From NCBI GenBank assembly GCA_949286835.1, contig CASEDP010000006.1:33356-97355 (forward strand): DNA of 64,000 bases. The letters run 5' to 3'. Shown here piece by piece: positions 17,627 through 24,959 of this stretch. Both the position numbers and the translations under genes were made by a program. The notes below the pieces were generated by a model. That model saw only the letters and a program-made list of their open reading frames with translations, searched no databases and was not told the DNA's origin. How positions within the stretch are numbered: position 1 is the first letter of the stretch; each line of letters begins with the position of its first letter. The DNA is from an uncultured Clostridia bacterium (GTDB lineage: Bacteria; Bacillota; Clostridia; Christensenellales; Borkfalkiaceae).

Positions 17627-18634
17627 TTACTTTTTCAGTGCGACGGCGTGGGATATGCAGGGAATGGACTCCCCCTGCCCCGACGACACCGTTGAAAGCA
17701 GCGCGCCGGTTGCGGCGAACAGCACCTTTTTGAACTCACCAGAATTGAGCTTTGACATAATGTAGGAGTTGAACACCACCGCCGAACAGCCCGCGCCGCT
17801 GCCGCCCTGGAATTCGTCCTCTATGACGTCATATATTATCTCCCCGCAGTCGACGTGATTGTGCGAGATGTCAAACCCCTTTTCCCACATCAAATCCTTG
17901 AGTATGCGCGAGCCGAGCGCGCCGAGGTCGCCCGAAATTATCATATCGTAGTCGTCTGGCGAAAGACCGGTGTCGCGGAAGTGGCAAAGGAGCGTATCCG
18001 CGCAGGCGGGCGCCATCGCTGCCCCCATATTGTTGACGTCGGTCACGCCGAAGTCGACGACCCTGCCAATGGTGCCGCTGACTATGCTTACCCCCTCCCC
18101 CTTGCCTGCTATGACGCAACTGCCCGCGCCCGTCACCGTCCACTGCGATTGCGGAGGTCGGGTAGTGCCCTGCTCGAGCGGGTAGCGGTATTGCCTTTCG
18201 GCGCTTGCGAAGTGACTGCCCGTGGCGGCGACCGCACGCCTTGCATAGCCCGCATTTACCATCGCAGCCGCAAGGAGCATACTCTCGGACATAGTCGAAC
18301 ACGCCGAATACAGACCGAGAAAGGGTATGTCAAAATCCCTTGCCGCAAACGACGCCGAGATTATCTGGTTGAGAAGATCGCCAGAAAAGAGCACGTCTAT
18401 CTGTGAACGGCTGAGCCCTGCGCCATTTATCGCCGTATCTATCGCCGTGGAGAGCATCTTGCACTCCGCCTTTTCAAAGGTGTCCTCGCCGAACATATCG
18501 TCCGTGAGCGGTCTGTCGACAAATCTCCCGACTATGCCGAAACACTCTTTGGGACCTGCTACCGTGCCCGTCGATATTATCTTTGGTGAATTCTTAAAGT
18601 AGAGCGTATGCCCGCCATATTGCCTTGAAGTCAT
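17627..18634 (-). CDS. spoVAD: Stage V sporulation protein AD (SpoVAD)
   Basis: Soluble thiolase-fold component of the SpoVA channel that binds dipicolinic acid. The protein is about 335 residues from ATG 18634. Signatures: FKNSPKIISTGTVAGPKE, DVLFSGDLLNQIISASFAAR, PFLGLYSACSTMSESML, FGVTDVNNMGAAMAPA and DCGEIIYDVIEDEFQGGSGAGC. ATG 18634 (MTSRQYGG) is preferred over the upstream in-frame start because that extension is encoded inside a terminator hairpin. The ribosome site (GGGGAT) lies in the 3' arm of that hairpin, six nt before the ATG, so access to it depends on whether the stem forms. Confidence 0.92.
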   Translation of the reverse strand: MTSRQYGGHTLYFKNSPKIISTGTVAGPKECFGIVGRFVDRPLTDDMFGEDTFEKAECKMLSTAIDTAINGAGLSRSQIDVLFSGDLLNQIISASFAARDFDIPFLGLYSACSTMSESMLLAAAMVNAGYARRAVAATGSHFASAERQYRYPLEQGTTRPPQSQWTVTGAGSCVIAGKGEGVSIVSGTIGRVVDFGVTDVNNMGAAMAPACADTLLCHFRDTGLSPDDYDMIISGDLGALGSRILKDLMWEKGFDISHNHVDCGEIIYDVIEDEFQGGSGAGCSAVVFNSYIMSKLNSGEFKKVLFAATGALLSTVSSGQGESIPCISHAVALKK

Positions 18635-18678
18635 AAAAAAATCCCCGACCGCTATTAGTCTTGGCAAGCGGCGGGGAT
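18635..18678 (-). terminator. Terminator-like hairpin overlapping the spoVAD translation start
   Basis: On the minus strand ATCCCCGCCGCT (18667-18678) pairs with AGCGGTCGGGGAT (18641-18653) with one bulge, followed by a run of T (18635-18641) and then immediately the spoVAD ATG. It sits 19 nt after the hemolysin-III-like gene's stop, which it can terminate. Confidence 0.75.
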
Positions 18679-18696
18679 TTTATTCGGTTTTTCAAG

Positions 18697-19374
18697 TCAG
18701 AGAATGTAGAGTATGCTTACAAACTGCAACACGCTGCCGACTATTACAAAGATGTGCCATACGGAGTGCATATACTTAACCTTTTTGCCGCAGGCGAAGA
18801 AGATTATGCCAACGGTATAGCTTATTCCGCCCGCAAGCAGCCATATGAGCGCGGCAAGGGGCAACCTTTCGACGAGCTGGGGTATTGCAATGAGCACCAG
18901 CCAACCCATAATTACATAGCTTACCTGGCTTAAGATCTTTACGGGCTTCCAGTGCATATTGATTGCGTTGAAGGTTATGCCGAGCACGGCAAGCCCCCAC
19001 TCCACGCCGAAGATTACCTTGCCGAGGGTGAGATCCCAAAGGGATATCATACAGAAGGGCGTATAGCAGCCTGCAATCAGCAAAAAGATTGTGCAGTGGT
19101 CGAATACGCGGAATACTCGCTTTGCCGTGCCCTGTCTGAGAAAGTGATAGAGCGCGCTCATAGTGTACAGCGTTATCATCGACAGCGAATAGATTGTGAC
19201 AGCGGCGTACTTCATAGACGTGGGATTGAAGGAAGTAACCACGAATGCCATCACCGCAAATATTATGCCCAGCCCGCCGCCGACTATGTGGGTTATGGCG
19301 TTGAAGAGCTCTTCCCCCTTGGTATATACTGGCATCGGTCTCATTGCCCTGCAGACGCATTGTTCTCTGCTCAT
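18697..19374 (-). CDS. Hemolysin III / PAQR-family membrane protein (YqfA-like)
   Basis: Seven-pass membrane protein (225 residues) of the PAQR/HlyIII family, whose bacterial members have been linked to membrane-fluidity homeostasis; actual cytolytic activity is unproven. The family zinc-site motifs are visible: the N-terminal EELFNAITHIVGGGLG, SMSALYHFL-type segment (here TMSALYHFLRQGT), RVFDHCTIFLLIAG, and the C-terminal HSVWHIFVIVGS with paired histidines. A strong GAGGAGG site precedes ATG 19374. A terminator hairpin follows. Confidence 0.88.
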   Translation of the reverse strand: MSREQCVCRAMRPMPVYTKGEELFNAITHIVGGGLGIIFAVMAFVVTSFNPTSMKYAAVTIYSLSMITLYTMSALYHFLRQGTAKRVFRVFDHCTIFLLIAGCYTPFCMISLWDLTLGKVIFGVEWGLAVLGITFNAINMHWKPVKILSQVSYVIMGWLVLIAIPQLVERLPLAALIWLLAGGISYTVGIIFFACGKKVKYMHSVWHIFVIVGSVLQFVSILYIL

Positions 19375-19556
19375 TACTGTTTCCTCCTCATTCAGATTAT
19401 GCGGCTGCCTGTACGCGACAGCATCGCGCGGCGCCGCTCTTTTTTCTTACAGATATATTATAGGCGGATAAAGTCGGAAATGCTACCTACACTTTACAAG
19501 GGACATTCTCCTGTATATTTCCCGCACTCTCCCTTAATTTTTGACACTCTACTCAA

Positions 19557-19597
19557 AAAAAATACACTCTACTGTCAGTAGAGTGCACTATTTTTTT
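19557..19597 (-). terminator. Bidirectional terminator downstream of bioY
   Basis: Palindrome CACTCTACTG-T-CAGTAGAGTG (19565-19585) with T-rich tracts on both sides: TTTTTTT on the plus strand and TTTTTTTT when read on the minus strand. A second ACACTCTACT copy lies at 19545-19554. It ends the minus-strand bioY message. The rest of the 250-nt gap to the hemolysin-III-like gene shows only that gene's ribosome site. Confidence 0.75.
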
Positions 19598-19624
19598 ACT
19601 TACTATGGCTATAAAACGCCTATT

Positions 19625-20236
19625 TTAACTTGACTTATCGGCATTTTGCCCGCCGCGGACATCGGAGGGCTGTTTTAAGCCGTACCTGGAGTGCACACGC
19701 AGAATTATCGGCTTTACCTTCCACGCGACGATTGCCGCGACGACTGCGAGCACGGCGTCCTTCGGAATGAATATATAGACCCACGCGACCATATTAGACG
19801 CTATGTCCTGACTGCCGTTTAAAATGAGCCAGAAATATATGAATACGCCGCCCAGGACGTAGTTTGCCGCGCAGGCACACAGCGAGAGAACGACATAGTG
19901 CCAGAGCTTTCTGCTCCTTGCGTAGAACATACCGCCGACGCCGGATGCCGCAATGAAGCCGACGACGAAGCCGAAAGATGGCTTGAGCACGTACGAGAAC
20001 CCGCCGCCCGCAGTGAACACGGGCACGCCGATAAGCCCCAAAAGCATATATGCAGTCGTAGAGAGCAGCCCCTTCTTCCACCCGAGGAGCATTCCAGAAA
20101 GGGTTGCGAACACCGTCTGGAAGGTGAGCGGCACGAACGGAAAGGGTATGCTTATGTAGGCGCCGGCTATCATCAGCGCTGTAAAGAGGGCACATTCGGC
20201 GATATCTGCCGAGACACATTTGATATGACTTTTCAT
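19625..20236 (-). CDS. bioY: Biotin ECF transporter S component BioY
   Basis: Membrane substrate-binding component for biotin uptake; it needs an ECF ATPase/EcfT module, available at 39.9-42.6 kb. 203 residues, six hydrophobic segments, with family motifs ALFTALMIAGAYISIPFPFVPLTFQTVFATLSGMLLG (in pieces: PFPFVPLTFQT), GLIGVPVFTAGGGFSYVLKPSFGF and the late VYIFIPKDAVLAV. The start ATG 20236 lies six bases after a TAAAAT -10 box, so the message should be leaderless. A BirA-like palindrome covers the -35 region, predicting repression when biotin is plentiful. Confidence 0.95.
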   Translation of the reverse strand: MKSHIKCVSADIAECALFTALMIAGAYISIPFPFVPLTFQTVFATLSGMLLGWKKGLLSTTAYMLLGLIGVPVFTAGGGFSYVLKPSFGFVVGFIAASGVGGMFYARSRKLWHYVVLSLCACAANYVLGGVFIYFWLILNGSQDIASNMVAWVYIFIPKDAVLAVVAAIVAWKVKPIILRVHSRYGLKQPSDVRGGQNADKSS

Positions 20237-20242
20237 ACCCCC

Positions 20243-20296
20243 ATTTTACCTTTTGGTGACAAGATTGTCAACCGTATTAAATTTACGGTTTACAAT
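20243..20296 (-). promoter_or_regulatory. bioY promoter with BirA-like biotin operator
   Basis: On the minus strand TTGACA (20266-20271), 17-nt spacer, TAAAAT (20243-20248). A 13-bp inverted repeat with one mismatch (ATTGTCAACCGTA at 20264-20276, TACGGTTTACAAT at 20284-20296) contains the TTGTnAACC / GGTTTACAA arms of BirA operators. The palindrome overlaps the -35 box, as expected of a repressor site. Confidence 0.82.
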
Positions 20297-20332
20297 TGGG
20301 GCAAATTTTTTTGCAGGCAGGCACATAACGGC

Positions 20333-20362
20333 TTGACAAAAGACCGTTCGGGCGGTTATACT
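20333..20362 (+). promoter_or_regulatory. Promoter of the cobalamin-riboswitch transcript
   Basis: TTGACA (20333-20338), 18-nt spacer, TATACT (20357-20362), divergent from the bioY promoter and about 16 nt upstream of the riboswitch. Confidence 0.75.
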
Positions 20363-20377
20363 TTGAAAAAATGAATA

Positions 20378-20546
20378 GCAGGACGCGGTACGCCCCGACA
20401 AGATAGGGGCGTTCAATAGGGAAGTCTGGGTCAATAGCCCCGCAGCCCCCGCTGCCGTTGCGACAGCAGGTTCGTTCACTGAAATTTCGGGAAGGACGGA
20501 CAAAACATTCTGCCGCATTTTAAGCCGGAAGACCTGCCGTGCCTGC
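20378..20546 (+). ncRNA. Cobalamin (B12) riboswitch
   Basis: The conserved B12-box CGCAGCCCCCGC is at 20441-20452, CACTG...CGGGAAGG at 20477-20495, and the 3' signature GCCGGAAGACCTGCC at 20524-20538. GCAGG (20378-20382) can pair with CCTGC (20542-20546) to close the element. It precedes a terminator hairpin and the lipoprotein/ECF genes, so high cobalamin should switch the operon off. Confidence 0.93.
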
Positions 20547-20592
20547 AAAAATTAGTTGACATTCCGAGGGGACGCGGAATAAAGACAACCGT

Positions 20593-20626
20593 GCGGGGAG
20601 GCATATGCCTGCTTGCCGTTTTTTTT
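20593..20626 (+). terminator. Expression-platform terminator of the cobalamin riboswitch
   Basis: GCGGG(g)AGGC-ATAT-GCCT(g)CTTGC stem (20593-20615, with two G-U pairs) followed by eight T (20619-20626), between the aptamer and the first gene. Confidence 0.7.
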
Positions 20627-20681
20627 GCGCGCCTTGAGGAAAGTTTTAAGGCGGCATTTTTATTTTAAGGAGATTTTAAAT

Positions 20682-21260
20682 ATGAAGAAGAAACTGTTTG
20701 CTCTGCTTGCGGCGGTGTGCGTGACGCTGACCGCCTGCACATTTTTTGCCTGCGCCGACGCAGCCGACAACAAGGACGGCGAATACGTCACCGACAATGA
20801 CAAGCCAGAGGGCGATGACAGCAATGACAACAACAATGAAAACAAGCCCGGAGGCGACGCCACAATTGAGAACGGGCACAAGATTGTATACGCCTTTACA
20901 GCCGACGGCGACACTATGGAGATAACTCAAAAGAGCAGTATGTACGACTATATGTGCGCGCTCAAAGAGGACGGCGCGCTGACGTTTGAGGGAACGATGA
21001 GCGAGTACGGCTTTTACATAACCTCTGTAATGGGCGTGACCTCCGTCACGGTGAGCTCTACCCCCACCTCCTACACGGGCTGGGACTGGGCTGTCTACAC
21101 GACGATTACAGAACTTGACGGAGTAAGCTATTCGGGCGAAGAATATACTACGATAGACGGCGTTAAGCTGTACAAGGCGAGCTATGGCGCGTCCGGCGTG
21201 CCCTGCGTCGAGGGCGAGAGTTATGCGCTTGTATATGAACTGAGTTCGATGAGCTGGTAA
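20682..21260 (+). CDS. DUF4430-type lipoprotein, candidate cobalamin-capture protein
   Basis: Predicted surface lipoprotein of 192 residues. The signal ends at lipobox LTAC (Cys19); a low-complexity D/N/E/K linker follows (about 28-63). The globular part (65-192), with SSMYDYMCALKE, GTMSEYGFYITSVMGV and YTGWDWAVYT, follows the DUF4430 pattern, a fold related to the C-terminal domain of the eukaryotic cobalamin carriers intrinsic factor and transcobalamin. It is the first gene under the cobalamin riboswitch and directly precedes an ECF S component. Capturing cobalamin or a precursor at the cell surface is therefore a reasonable inference, not proven. ATG 20682 has an AAGGAG site. Confidence 0.7.
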   Translation: MKKKLFALLAAVCVTLTACTFFACADAADNKDGEYVTDNDKPEGDDSNDNNNENKPGGDATIENGHKIVYAFTADGDTMEITQKSSMYDYMCALKEDGALTFEGTMSEYGFYITSVMGVTSVTVSSTPTSYTGWDWAVYTTITELDGVSYSGEEYTTIDGVKLYKASYGASGVPCVEGESYALVYELSSMSW

Positions 21261-21265
21261 AGAGA

Positions 21266-22027
21266 GTGAACAGGGGCTTACAGGGCGGCAACTTCACCGC
21301 GAAAAAAATTGCATACTGCGCGGCGATGACTGCGCTCATTACGGGCGCCCAGGTTGCGCTGGGGTTTGTCTCCGGAATAGAGGTCGTCACCCTGCTGCTC
21401 GCCTGCTTTTCGGCGTGTGCGGGCGTTGCCTGCGGCGTTATCACCGCCATCGCTTTCTGCCTGCTGCGTTGCTTCATATGGGGGTTTTATCCCAACGTTA
21501 TATTGCTGTACGTAATATATTATCCTCTGTTTGCGGTGATTTTCGGACTGTTGGGACGAATAGGCGACGACGCCTTTTCCGATGCGCGCGCGGGGATATT
21601 CATTGCCGTCAACCTCATCCTTGCGGCGGTTGCCTGCACGGCGCTCTGCGCCTGCATATTTGACCTTATTAAGATTTCGCGGCTGTACGCCGACGCCGTC
21701 TATGCGATGATGTGGGCAATTTTTGCCATATGTACGGCACTCCTCGTCGCGTTTGACATACTCTTCGTGCTTGTAAAGCGAAAAAAGTGCGACGGCGCGG
21801 CGCTGAAGGTATTCCTGTTCACCGCCATAGGGTGCGTATGCACAATCTCGTTCACCCTGCTCGACGACATAATCTCGCCGCTGATGCTGGGTATGACGGC
21901 AAAGACGGCGCTTACGTACTTTTACGCCTCCTTTCTCGCAATGCTGCCGCAGACGATATGCACGCTTGCCACCCTTTCTATGCTTTCCGCGCCCGTAACA
22001 TATATAATGAGCAGGTGTTTGCGCTGA
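21266..22027 (+). CDS. ECF transporter S component, probably for cobalamin
   Basis: Integral membrane substrate-binding subunit (253 residues, about six hydrophobic segments) of an ECF vitamin transporter. The N-terminal KKIAYCAAMTALITGAQVALGFV is typical of S components that dock to the EcfT scaffold with small residues in helix 1. Its place five bases after the DUF4430 lipoprotein and behind the cobalamin riboswitch points to cobalamin or cobinamide uptake (CbrT-like role). The start is a GTG at 21266. No ATPase or EcfT gene is adjacent; the shared module at 39.9-42.6 kb is the likely partner. Confidence 0.75.
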   Translation: MNRGLQGGNFTAKKIAYCAAMTALITGAQVALGFVSGIEVVTLLLACFSACAGVACGVITAIAFCLLRCFIWGFYPNVILLYVIYYPLFAVIFGLLGRIGDDAFSDARAGIFIAVNLILAAVACTALCACIFDLIKISRLYADAVYAMMWAIFAICTALLVAFDILFVLVKRKKCDGAALKVFLFTAIGCVCTISFTLLDDIISPLMLGMTAKTALTYFYASFLAMLPQTICTLATLSMLSAPVTYIMSRCLR

Positions 22028-22095
22028 AAAATTATTGACAAATGACGAAAAAAGTAATAAAGTAATTTATGTATTACATTTTTCGGAGCATACGA

Positions 22096-23007
22096 GTGCT
22101 TTATACTGTTACTTTTAACCCGTCATTGGATTATCACCTTAAAGTGCCCAACTTAAAATCCGGCGCCGTAAACCGCACCTCGCAGGAGAGGCTTGCCATA
22201 GGCGGCAAGGGCATAAACGTATCGCTTGAGCTTATGGAACTCGGACACGACACGCAGGCGCTCGGCTTTGTTGCGGGCTTTACGGGCAAGGCGATTGTCG
22301 ACGAAGCGGACAGGCTGGGGCTTGACCACGATTTCATAGAAGTAGCAGGCAGGAGCAGAATTAACGTAAAGATTAAGAGCAATACCGAAACGGACATAAA
22401 CGGCAGCGGCGCAGTCATTACCCCCGACGACGTTGAAAAGCTCACCTTAAAGCTGAGGGAAAAGCTGAAAGGCGGCGACTGGGTGATAATAAGCGGCAGC
22501 GTGCCCAACTACCTTGACGAGAAAGTGTACGGGCACCTTATTGACGACCTGAGGGACATAAAGGACATAAACTTTGTAGTAGACGCAAGCGGGGAACTGC
22601 TTACGGAAACATTGAGGTACAGACCCTTCCTCATAAAGCCCAACCTCTTCGAGCTGTGCGAACTGTTCAACGTATCCACCTCCATCGACACAAAGACGAT
22701 TGCCGTGTATGCGCGGAAACTGCAGGCGATGGGCGCGAGAAACGTAATAGTTTCACTCGGCTCGCTCGGCGCGCTTATGGTTACAGAGACCGACCAGGCA
22801 ATGTATGTGAGGGCTGCCGTCGGGCAGCTTGTCAACTCCGTCGGCGCGGGCGACTGTATGGTGGCGGGGTTCATTCACGAATACTTAAGGACGGGCAACT
22901 GCTTCAAGGCGCTGAACTTTGCGACCGCCGCGGGCAGCGCCTGTGCCTTTACAGAGAGCCTTGCAACCCGCGAACAGATAGAATATGTGGAAAGCTTAAT
23001 GCTCTGA
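22096..23007 (+). CDS. PfkB-family hexose kinase, 1-phosphofructokinase-like
   Basis: Ribokinase-fold kinase of 303 residues, closest to 1-phosphofructokinase / tagatose-6-phosphate kinase. Features: VTFNPSLDYHLKV at the start, AIGGKGINVSLELMELG (substrate loop), SGSVPNYLDEKVYG, and the catalytic signature NSVGAGDCMVAGF with the catalytic Asp and anion hole. The start is taken as GTG 22096, which has CGGAG seven bases upstream; the ATG at 22069 has no ribosome site. It stands alone, without PTS genes, so the exact sugar phosphate is open. A terminator follows. Confidence 0.82.
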   Translation: MLYTVTFNPSLDYHLKVPNLKSGAVNRTSQERLAIGGKGINVSLELMELGHDTQALGFVAGFTGKAIVDEADRLGLDHDFIEVAGRSRINVKIKSNTETDINGSGAVITPDDVEKLTLKLREKLKGGDWVIISGSVPNYLDEKVYGHLIDDLRDIKDINFVVDASGELLTETLRYRPFLIKPNLFELCELFNVSTSIDTKTIAVYARKLQAMGARNVIVSLGSLGALMVTETDQAMYVRAAVGQLVNSVGAGDCMVAGFIHEYLRTGNCFKALNFATAAGSACAFTESLATREQIEYVESLML

Positions 23008-23023
23008 CGACAAATTACATACC

Positions 23024-23054
23024 TGCCGCCGCATTCATTGCGGCGGATTTTTTT
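23024..23054 (+). terminator. Rho-independent terminator after the PfkB kinase
   Basis: Stem GCCGCCGCA / TGCGGCGG around loop TTCAT (about 23025-23047) followed by seven T. Confidence 0.88.
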
Positions 23055-23128
23055 ATCTGAGCGAGTGTATAATTGCATAAAAGTGCCTTTACGTCGCAGA
23101 AAAATGCGCATATATTCACCGCAAATAT

Positions 23129-23157
23129 TTGCAATGCAAGGCGGCTGATGATATAAT
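23129..23157 (+). promoter_or_regulatory. Promoter of mtnN-luxS (leaderless type)
   Basis: TTGCAA (23129-23134), 17-nt spacer, TATAAT (23152-23157). Six bases (AGAGAT) separate the -10 box from the mtnN ATG, and there is no usable Shine-Dalgarno site. Confidence 0.6.
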
Positions 23158-23163
23158 AGAGAT

Positions 23164-23823
23164 ATGATAGTTTTTGTGATTGCTATGGAGAGCGAGGCAA
23201 AGCCCGTAATTGAAAAATTTGAAACGCTGACCAAAAAGCGCGTGCACGGCAGGGATATATACTTCGGAAAGCTGTGCGGCATTTACACCGCCGCGGTCGT
23301 ATGCGGCGTGGGCAAGGTCAACGCGGCGGCAGGCGCGCAGTACGCCATTGACTGCCTCGGCGCCGACAGAATTGTAAACATAGGCGTTGCGGGCGGACTT
23401 AACGGCAATTGCCGCGTTGCGGAGATGTACGGCATAGACGCCGCCGTGCAGTACGACTTTGACCTCGTACAGCTTAACGGCACGCCTATGGGCACGCTCA
23501 ACGAATATTCGCAGCCCTACCTCGACATAAGCACGGTGCCCCTCTACCCCCTCAGAAAGCTCGCCTCTGGCGACAGGTTCAACGACGACAGGGCGGACTT
23601 CGAGCTGCTTACTAAGGAACTTAAAGCCGACATAAGGGATATGGAAGGCGGCGCTATGGCGCACGTGTGCAGGCACGCGGAAATTCCCCTTTTCAGCTTT
23701 AAGGCGATATCCGACATAGCGGGAAACGGCAGCACAACCGAACAGTTTATCCGCAATCTTGAACTGTGCTCAAAGAGAATAGGCGAAGAAATCATAAGGA
23801 TTTTCGAGGCGGTAAATGGATAG
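23164..23823 (+). CDS. mtnN: 5'-methylthioadenosine/S-adenosylhomocysteine nucleosidase
   Basis: Cleaves S-adenosylhomocysteine and methylthioadenosine to adenine plus S-ribosylhomocysteine or methylthioribose. 219 residues. Family motifs: MIVFVIAMESEAKPV, VVCGVGKVNAAAGAQYAID, NIGVAGGL, DMEGGAMAHVC (ribose-binding Met-Glu), and FKAISDIAG with the catalytic Asp. It overlaps luxS by eight bases, so product S-ribosylhomocysteine passes to the next gene's enzyme. A -10 box sits directly before the ATG. Confidence 0.93.
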   Translation: MIVFVIAMESEAKPVIEKFETLTKKRVHGRDIYFGKLCGIYTAAVVCGVGKVNAAAGAQYAIDCLGADRIVNIGVAGGLNGNCRVAEMYGIDAAVQYDFDLVQLNGTPMGTLNEYSQPYLDISTVPLYPLRKLASGDRFNDDRADFELLTKELKADIRDMEGGAMAHVCRHAEIPLFSFKAISDIAGNGSTTEQFIRNLELCSKRIGEEIIRIFEAVNG

Positions 23824-24247
23824 AATACCCTCCTTTTCAAAAAATCACGATACCCTTGAAACGGGGCTGCACGTCAGTATGAAAATGCACGGCGTTACGA
23901 CCTGGGACTTAAGGTTCAAAAAGCCCAACGCGGGCGACTACATCTCGCCTAAGGCGCTGCACACCGTAGAGCATCTGCTTGCAACCACCCTAAGAAATTC
24001 CGAACATAAGAACGACATAATCTATTTCGGACCTATGGGCTGCAGGACGGGATTTTATCTCCTTACCGTAAACCTTGAAAGAGAAGAGGTCATACCCCTT
24101 CTTAAGGAGTGTATACTCTTCGCCCTCTCCCTCGGCGAAGTGCCGGGAAACAGGCGCGAGGAGTGCGGAAACTACCTTGAACACGACCTCGGCGGCGCAA
24201 AGAAAGAGCTTGCCGACTACCTTAAAATACTTGAAAACGCAGACTGA
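23816..24247 (+). CDS. luxS: S-ribosylhomocysteine lyase LuxS
   Basis: Iron-dependent lyase splitting S-ribosylhomocysteine to homocysteine and the autoinducer-2 precursor DPD. 143 residues, slightly shorter than the usual 150-160. Metal ligands are visible in HTVEHLLAT (two histidines) and in REECGNY (cysteine side), and the C-terminal LGGAKKELADYL is typical. It follows mtnN with an eight-base overlap, forming the classical activated-methyl-cycle detoxification pair. No dedicated AI-2 uptake genes are seen in the window. Confidence 0.95.
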   Translation: MDRIPSFSKNHDTLETGLHVSMKMHGVTTWDLRFKKPNAGDYISPKALHTVEHLLATTLRNSEHKNDIIYFGPMGCRTGFYLLTVNLEREEVIPLLKECILFALSLGEVPGNRREECGNYLEHDLGGAKKELADYLKILENAD

Positions 24248-24262
24248 AGGAAAAATTTACAT

Positions 24263-24931
24263 ATGATAGCACTCGGCGGAGGCTGGGACGAAGCTCTGAA
24301 AGAGCTCTTCGACGACCCGCGATACTTAAAGATACGCGAATTTCTTAAAACCGAATATTCGACGCACGTCGTCTACCCCGATATGTACGACCTGTACAAC
24401 TGTTTCCGCTATACGCCGATAGACGATGTTAAGGCGGTTATACTCGGACAGGACCCCTATCACGAGCCGGGGCAGGCGCACGGGCTGTGCTTTTCGGTAA
24501 GAAAGGGTGTACCTCTTCCCCCGTCGCTTCAGAATATATTCAAGGAGCTTAAGAGCGACCTGGGCATTATAGAGCCCGACTGCGGCGACCTTACCAAGTG
24601 GGCAAAGCGCGGCGTTCTGCTCCTCAATACGACGCTGACGGTGAGGGAACATCAGGCGAACAGTCACTCAAAGTGCGGCTGGGCGTGGTTTACCGACAAC
24701 GTGATAAGGATAATTTCCGACAGATGCAGAAACGTCGTATTCATACTGTGGGGCGCAAATGCGAGAAGCAAAGCTCCGCTTATCGACGAGAGCAAACACC
24801 TTATTTTGCAGTGCGCGCACCCCTCGCCTCTTTCCGCATATAACGGATTTTTCGGGTGCAGGTTCTTTTCCAAGACAAACTATTACCTTGCCGCGCACGA
24901 CAGACAGCCCATTGACTGGGACCTCAACTGA
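24263..24931 (+). CDS. ung: Uracil-DNA glycosylase (family 1)
   Basis: Removes uracil from DNA to start base-excision repair. 222 residues, normal length. The catalytic water-activating motif GQDPYHEPGQAHGL, uracil-pocket segment LLLNTTLTV, and DNA-intercalating loop HPSPLSAYNGFFGC are present. It begins 15 nt after luxS with an AAGGA site, so it may be on the same message. Confidence 0.97.
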   Translation: MIALGGGWDEALKELFDDPRYLKIREFLKTEYSTHVVYPDMYDLYNCFRYTPIDDVKAVILGQDPYHEPGQAHGLCFSVRKGVPLPPSLQNIFKELKSDLGIIEPDCGDLTKWAKRGVLLLNTTLTVREHQANSHSKCGWAWFTDNVIRIISDRCRNVVFILWGANARSKAPLIDESKHLILQCAHPSPLSAYNGFFGCRFFSKTNYYLAAHDRQPIDWDLN

Positions 24932-24959
24932 ACACATAACTTTTTAGGAGATCGACCAT

